Positions 61,791-64,000 of a DNA stretch of 64,000 nt are shown piece by piece. Location of the stretch: assembly GCF_003573695.1 (NCBI RefSeq), contig NC_039359.1, forward strand, positions 138,037,939 to 138,101,938. Direction: 5' to 3'. Every line of letters starts with the position of its first letter. Position 1 is the stretch's first letter. This DNA is from Papaver somniferum. Its lineage: Eukaryota > Streptophyta > Magnoliopsida > Ranunculales > Papaveraceae. A program made the translations under genes and the position numbers. Under the pieces are notes generated by a model that saw only the letters and a list, made by a program, of their open reading frames with translations, searched no databases and was not told where the DNA came from.

Positions 61791-62600
61791 GTTTAGTATA
61801 GAGGTGTTTTAGTAGGATTCATAAAAATTCTTTAACCCTACCATTAAACAGGTTTTGAGGTAAATATAATAATTCGGACTCAGACAAGTAATATTTAGAT
61901 TTCTGACTTATCTTTACAACAAAAAGAAAAAATTACGCATTTATTTTGAAAATAAATAAAATAAAATTATTAGCATGAGGTTGTGGCAGCTAGACCTCAG
62001 TTAATGAAAACATTACGCACTTATTTTGTAAGGAAATAAAATAAAATTAGTAGCATGAGGTTGTGGCAGCTAGACCTCAGTTAATTTGATAACTGACAAG
62101 AGGCTACATCATGTTTGTCAGGGTGATTCGGGATTTGAATTTTATTTGGTCTTAATCAAGTATTAGAAAGTTCGACTCGAGGTTTAGTATAGAGGTGTTT
62201 GAGTAGGATTCAAAAAAAATCTTTAACCCTACCATTAAACAGGTTTTGAGGTAAATATAATAATTCAGACTCAGAAAAGTAATATGTAGACTTCTGATGT
62301 ATCTTTAAAACAAACAAAAAAAACTTACGCATTTATTTTGAAAAGAAATAAAATAAAATTAGTAGCATGAGGTTGTGGCAGCTAGACCTCGGTTAATTTG
62401 ATAATTGACAAGAGGGTACATCATGTTTGTCACGCTGATTCGGGATTTGAATTTGATTCGGTCTTAATCAAGTATTAGAAAATTCAGCTCGAGGTTTAGT
62501 ATAGAGGTGCTTGAGTAGAACTCAAAAAAAAAAATCCTTTAACCCTACCATTTAACAGGTTTTGAGGTAGATATAATAATTCAGACTCACACAAGTAATA
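61791..62600 (+). repeat. Tandem repeat, 312-391 bp units
   Basis: Units begin GTTTAGTATAGAGGTG at 61791, 62182 and 62494. Each contains GCATGAGGTTGTGGCAGCTA and AACCCTACCAT(T)AAACAGG. The first unit is 79 bp longer because the block around AAAATTACGCATTTATTTTG is duplicated. The missing left half of the first unit is at 30055-30231, on the other side of element B. Confidence 0.9.
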
Positions 62601-63330
62601 TTTGGAGAGAAAAAATCATAAAACTATCTATCTCATACACAATGGTCCTTCGCAAAATCATTTCCCTATATATCAAGGACTCGGAAAAAAAACAAATGAT
62701 CTGACGCTGCACTTGGACTTAGTAATATGTCATATTACTAGTTAGATCCAAACCCCAGTTAATAAGTCACCAAATTATTTGCGAACTTAAGCGAATCAAT
62801 GGTTTACAGGTTAGATCCATACCCTAGTTAGTAGACTGCCGAGTCATTCTTGAACTCACACGAATCGAAACTCTGAACCAAGTACGTTCCGGATAATTCG
62901 CATACGATTTGAATTTCCGAATAATTCGGCTGCTCGACTGCCTAATTCGGGTGGGTGAACCATGATGTTGTGGTAGCTGGATCTCAGTTAATTTGACAAG
63001 TAACTATAGGCTATATTGATTTGCGGTTTGAATCTCATTCGGTTTTAATCAAATATTAGAAATTTCGACTCGAGATTTCGTAAAGTGGTGTGTGAGTTGT
63101 ATTCAAACAAATTCCTTAACCCTGTTATTTTTCAGGTTTTGAGGCAAATATAATAAATCAGACTTGGACAAGCAAAATTTAGAAGAAAAGAAATCATAAG
63201 ACAATCTGTCTCTCAAGCAATAGTGCTTTGCGAAATCATTTCCCTATAAGCCTACGTATCGAACTTCGAGTCAGACATGGGAAAAAAGACAAACGATCTA
63301 ACATTTGACTTGGACCAAGCCAAATGCTAG
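62601..63330 (+). repeat. Degenerate continuation of the tandem repeat
   Basis: Weaker copies of the same unit continue: GATGTTGTGGTAGCTGGAT at about 62962, then a diverged AACCCTGTTATTTTTCAGG near 63117. AAATCATTTCCCTAT recurs at 62656 and 63233. Within it, a 70-bp pair (GTTAGATCCA at about 62740 and 62811) is also duplicated. Confidence 0.7.
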
Positions 63331-63585
63331 TGAGACCCAAATGCTATTGCGAGTCAGACCCAAAAAGCCAGGAAGTAAGACCATGTGGCAAATGAAGTTT
63401 CCAAGCATTCCAAAGAATACGCAAAAACTTTTTCTCCGTACTTCATTTCATTTATTTTGTTGTTCCGTCAACATTTGAGTGCGCGCGATGGTTGTTGACT
63501 GTCCAACATCAGTCATCACCTTCACTTCCTCTCTTTCTATACCAGGAGAAGAAGAAAAAAGAAGGAGAAGAAGAGAAAAATCAAA
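63331..63585 (+). promoter_or_regulatory. Promoter and 5' leader region of the permease gene
   Basis: Unique-looking DNA between the repeats and the start codon. No clear TATA box is seen. A CT-rich stretch (CACTTCCTCTCTTTCTATAC, about 63523-63542) and then a purine-rich GAAGAAG leader precede the ATG, a pattern common in plant promoters. A W-box-like TTGAC lies near 63495. No GNATATNC (phosphate-response) site was noticed by eye. Confidence 0.4.
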
Positions 63586-64000
63586 ATGGGAACCCTAAAC
63601 CCAAATCCCCAATCAAATCAATTACCCCCAGGTTACAATCTTCTTCCAATTCTCCAATCAAAAACAATTGGATTCTATCGAATCACAGTTCTCATACTAA
63701 CATTTTGTTCATACGCTTCATTTCATGCTTCTCGTAAACCCCCAAGTATTGTCAAAAGTGTTCTTACAAACCCTTTAAATAATTCCACATCAAATTCTGG
63801 TTCTGATTCTAGTAATGGTTGGGCACCGTTTAATGAAGGAGGAGAACGTGGAACACACAGGTTAGGTGAATTAGATCTTGCATTTCTATCTACTTATTCA
63901 ATTGGTATGTATTTTGCTGGACATATTGGTGATCGGATTGATCTTCGTTATTTTCTTACATTTGGTATGATTTTTAGTGGGTTTTCAACTATTTTCTTTG
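63586..64000 (+). CDS. Putative glycerol-3-phosphate transporter (SLC37/G3Pp family), 5' part
   Basis: ATG at 63586 opens a frame without stops to the window end (138 codons plus one base), so the gene is cut by the window. The product fits the plant glycerol-3-phosphate permease family of the major facilitator superfamily, which exchanges organic phosphate esters for phosphate across membranes. A polar N-terminus precedes the first membrane helix (about residues 28-46, FYRITVLILTFCSYASF). The family-typical ASFHASRKPPSIVKSVL follows directly. A Ser/Asn-rich loop (about 66-80) leads to GWAPFN and a second helix with LSTYSIGMYFAGHIGDR, which holds the G-x-x-x-D-R MFS signature. The start fits because the protein begins just before helix 1. 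No intron is seen. It is the only cellular gene in the window. Paralogue number cannot be assigned. Confidence 0.88.
   Translation, partial: MGTLNPNPQSNQLPPGYNLLPILQSKTIGFYRITVLILTFCSYASFHASRKPPSIVKSVLTNPLNNSTSNSGSDSSNGWAPFNEGGERGTHRLGELDLAFLSTYSIGMYFAGHIGDRIDLRYFLTFGMIFSGFSTIFF

Overview
This window looks like intergenic DNA from a flowering plant, most likely a eudicot. It is AT-rich and almost wholly made of nested retrotransposons. Only one cellular gene is visible, at the extreme right edge: the 5' end of a glycerol-3-phosphate permease (SLC37/G3Pp family) from 63586 to the end of the window. The species cannot be read from the sequence.

Layout. (1) 1-2147 is repeat-rich, LTR-like non-coding DNA cut by the window start. 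(2) 2148-27990 is copia-type element 'A': the end of a 5' LTR, a tRNA-iMet primer site, a decayed gag, a small second ORF, and a 2.49 kb 3' LTR. A 19.5 kb Athila-like Ty3/gypsy array (4793-24337, target duplication TTACA) sits inside it. That array carries four LTRs and three different internal segments: one without coding sequence, one with an unbroken 1847-codon gag-pol, and one with a 284-codon acidic ORF. (3) 27991-30231 is older unique-looking DNA with two MITE-like insertions and short direct and inverted repeats. (4) 30232-61790 is copia-type element 'B' (target duplication GTTTA). It was hit by two relatives in the opposite orientation. Element 'D' (33451-48640, duplication GATCT) lies in B's gag and itself carries a dead L1-type LINE (36776-43473, 14-bp duplication). 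Element 'E' (52960-61076, duplication GGAAC) lies in B's 3' LTR. (5) 61791-63300 holds tandem repeats of about 310-390 bp, one unit of which was split by B, leading up to the permease gene.

The copia-type elements A, B, D and E share LTR ends, primer site, polypurine tract and 3' internal DNA, and none shows protease, integrase or reverse transcriptase. They fall into two coding types. A and B keep the front of a long plant copia Gag (UBN2 domain plus first zinc knuckle). D and E keep what looks like the back (coiled coil, GLGY motif, second zinc knuckle) behind a similar start codon context. This looks like complementary deletion derivatives of one parent, and would have to be mobilised by an autonomous relative outside this window.

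All boundaries and target duplications were read by eye. Lineage names are family-level judgements from motifs, without any database search.
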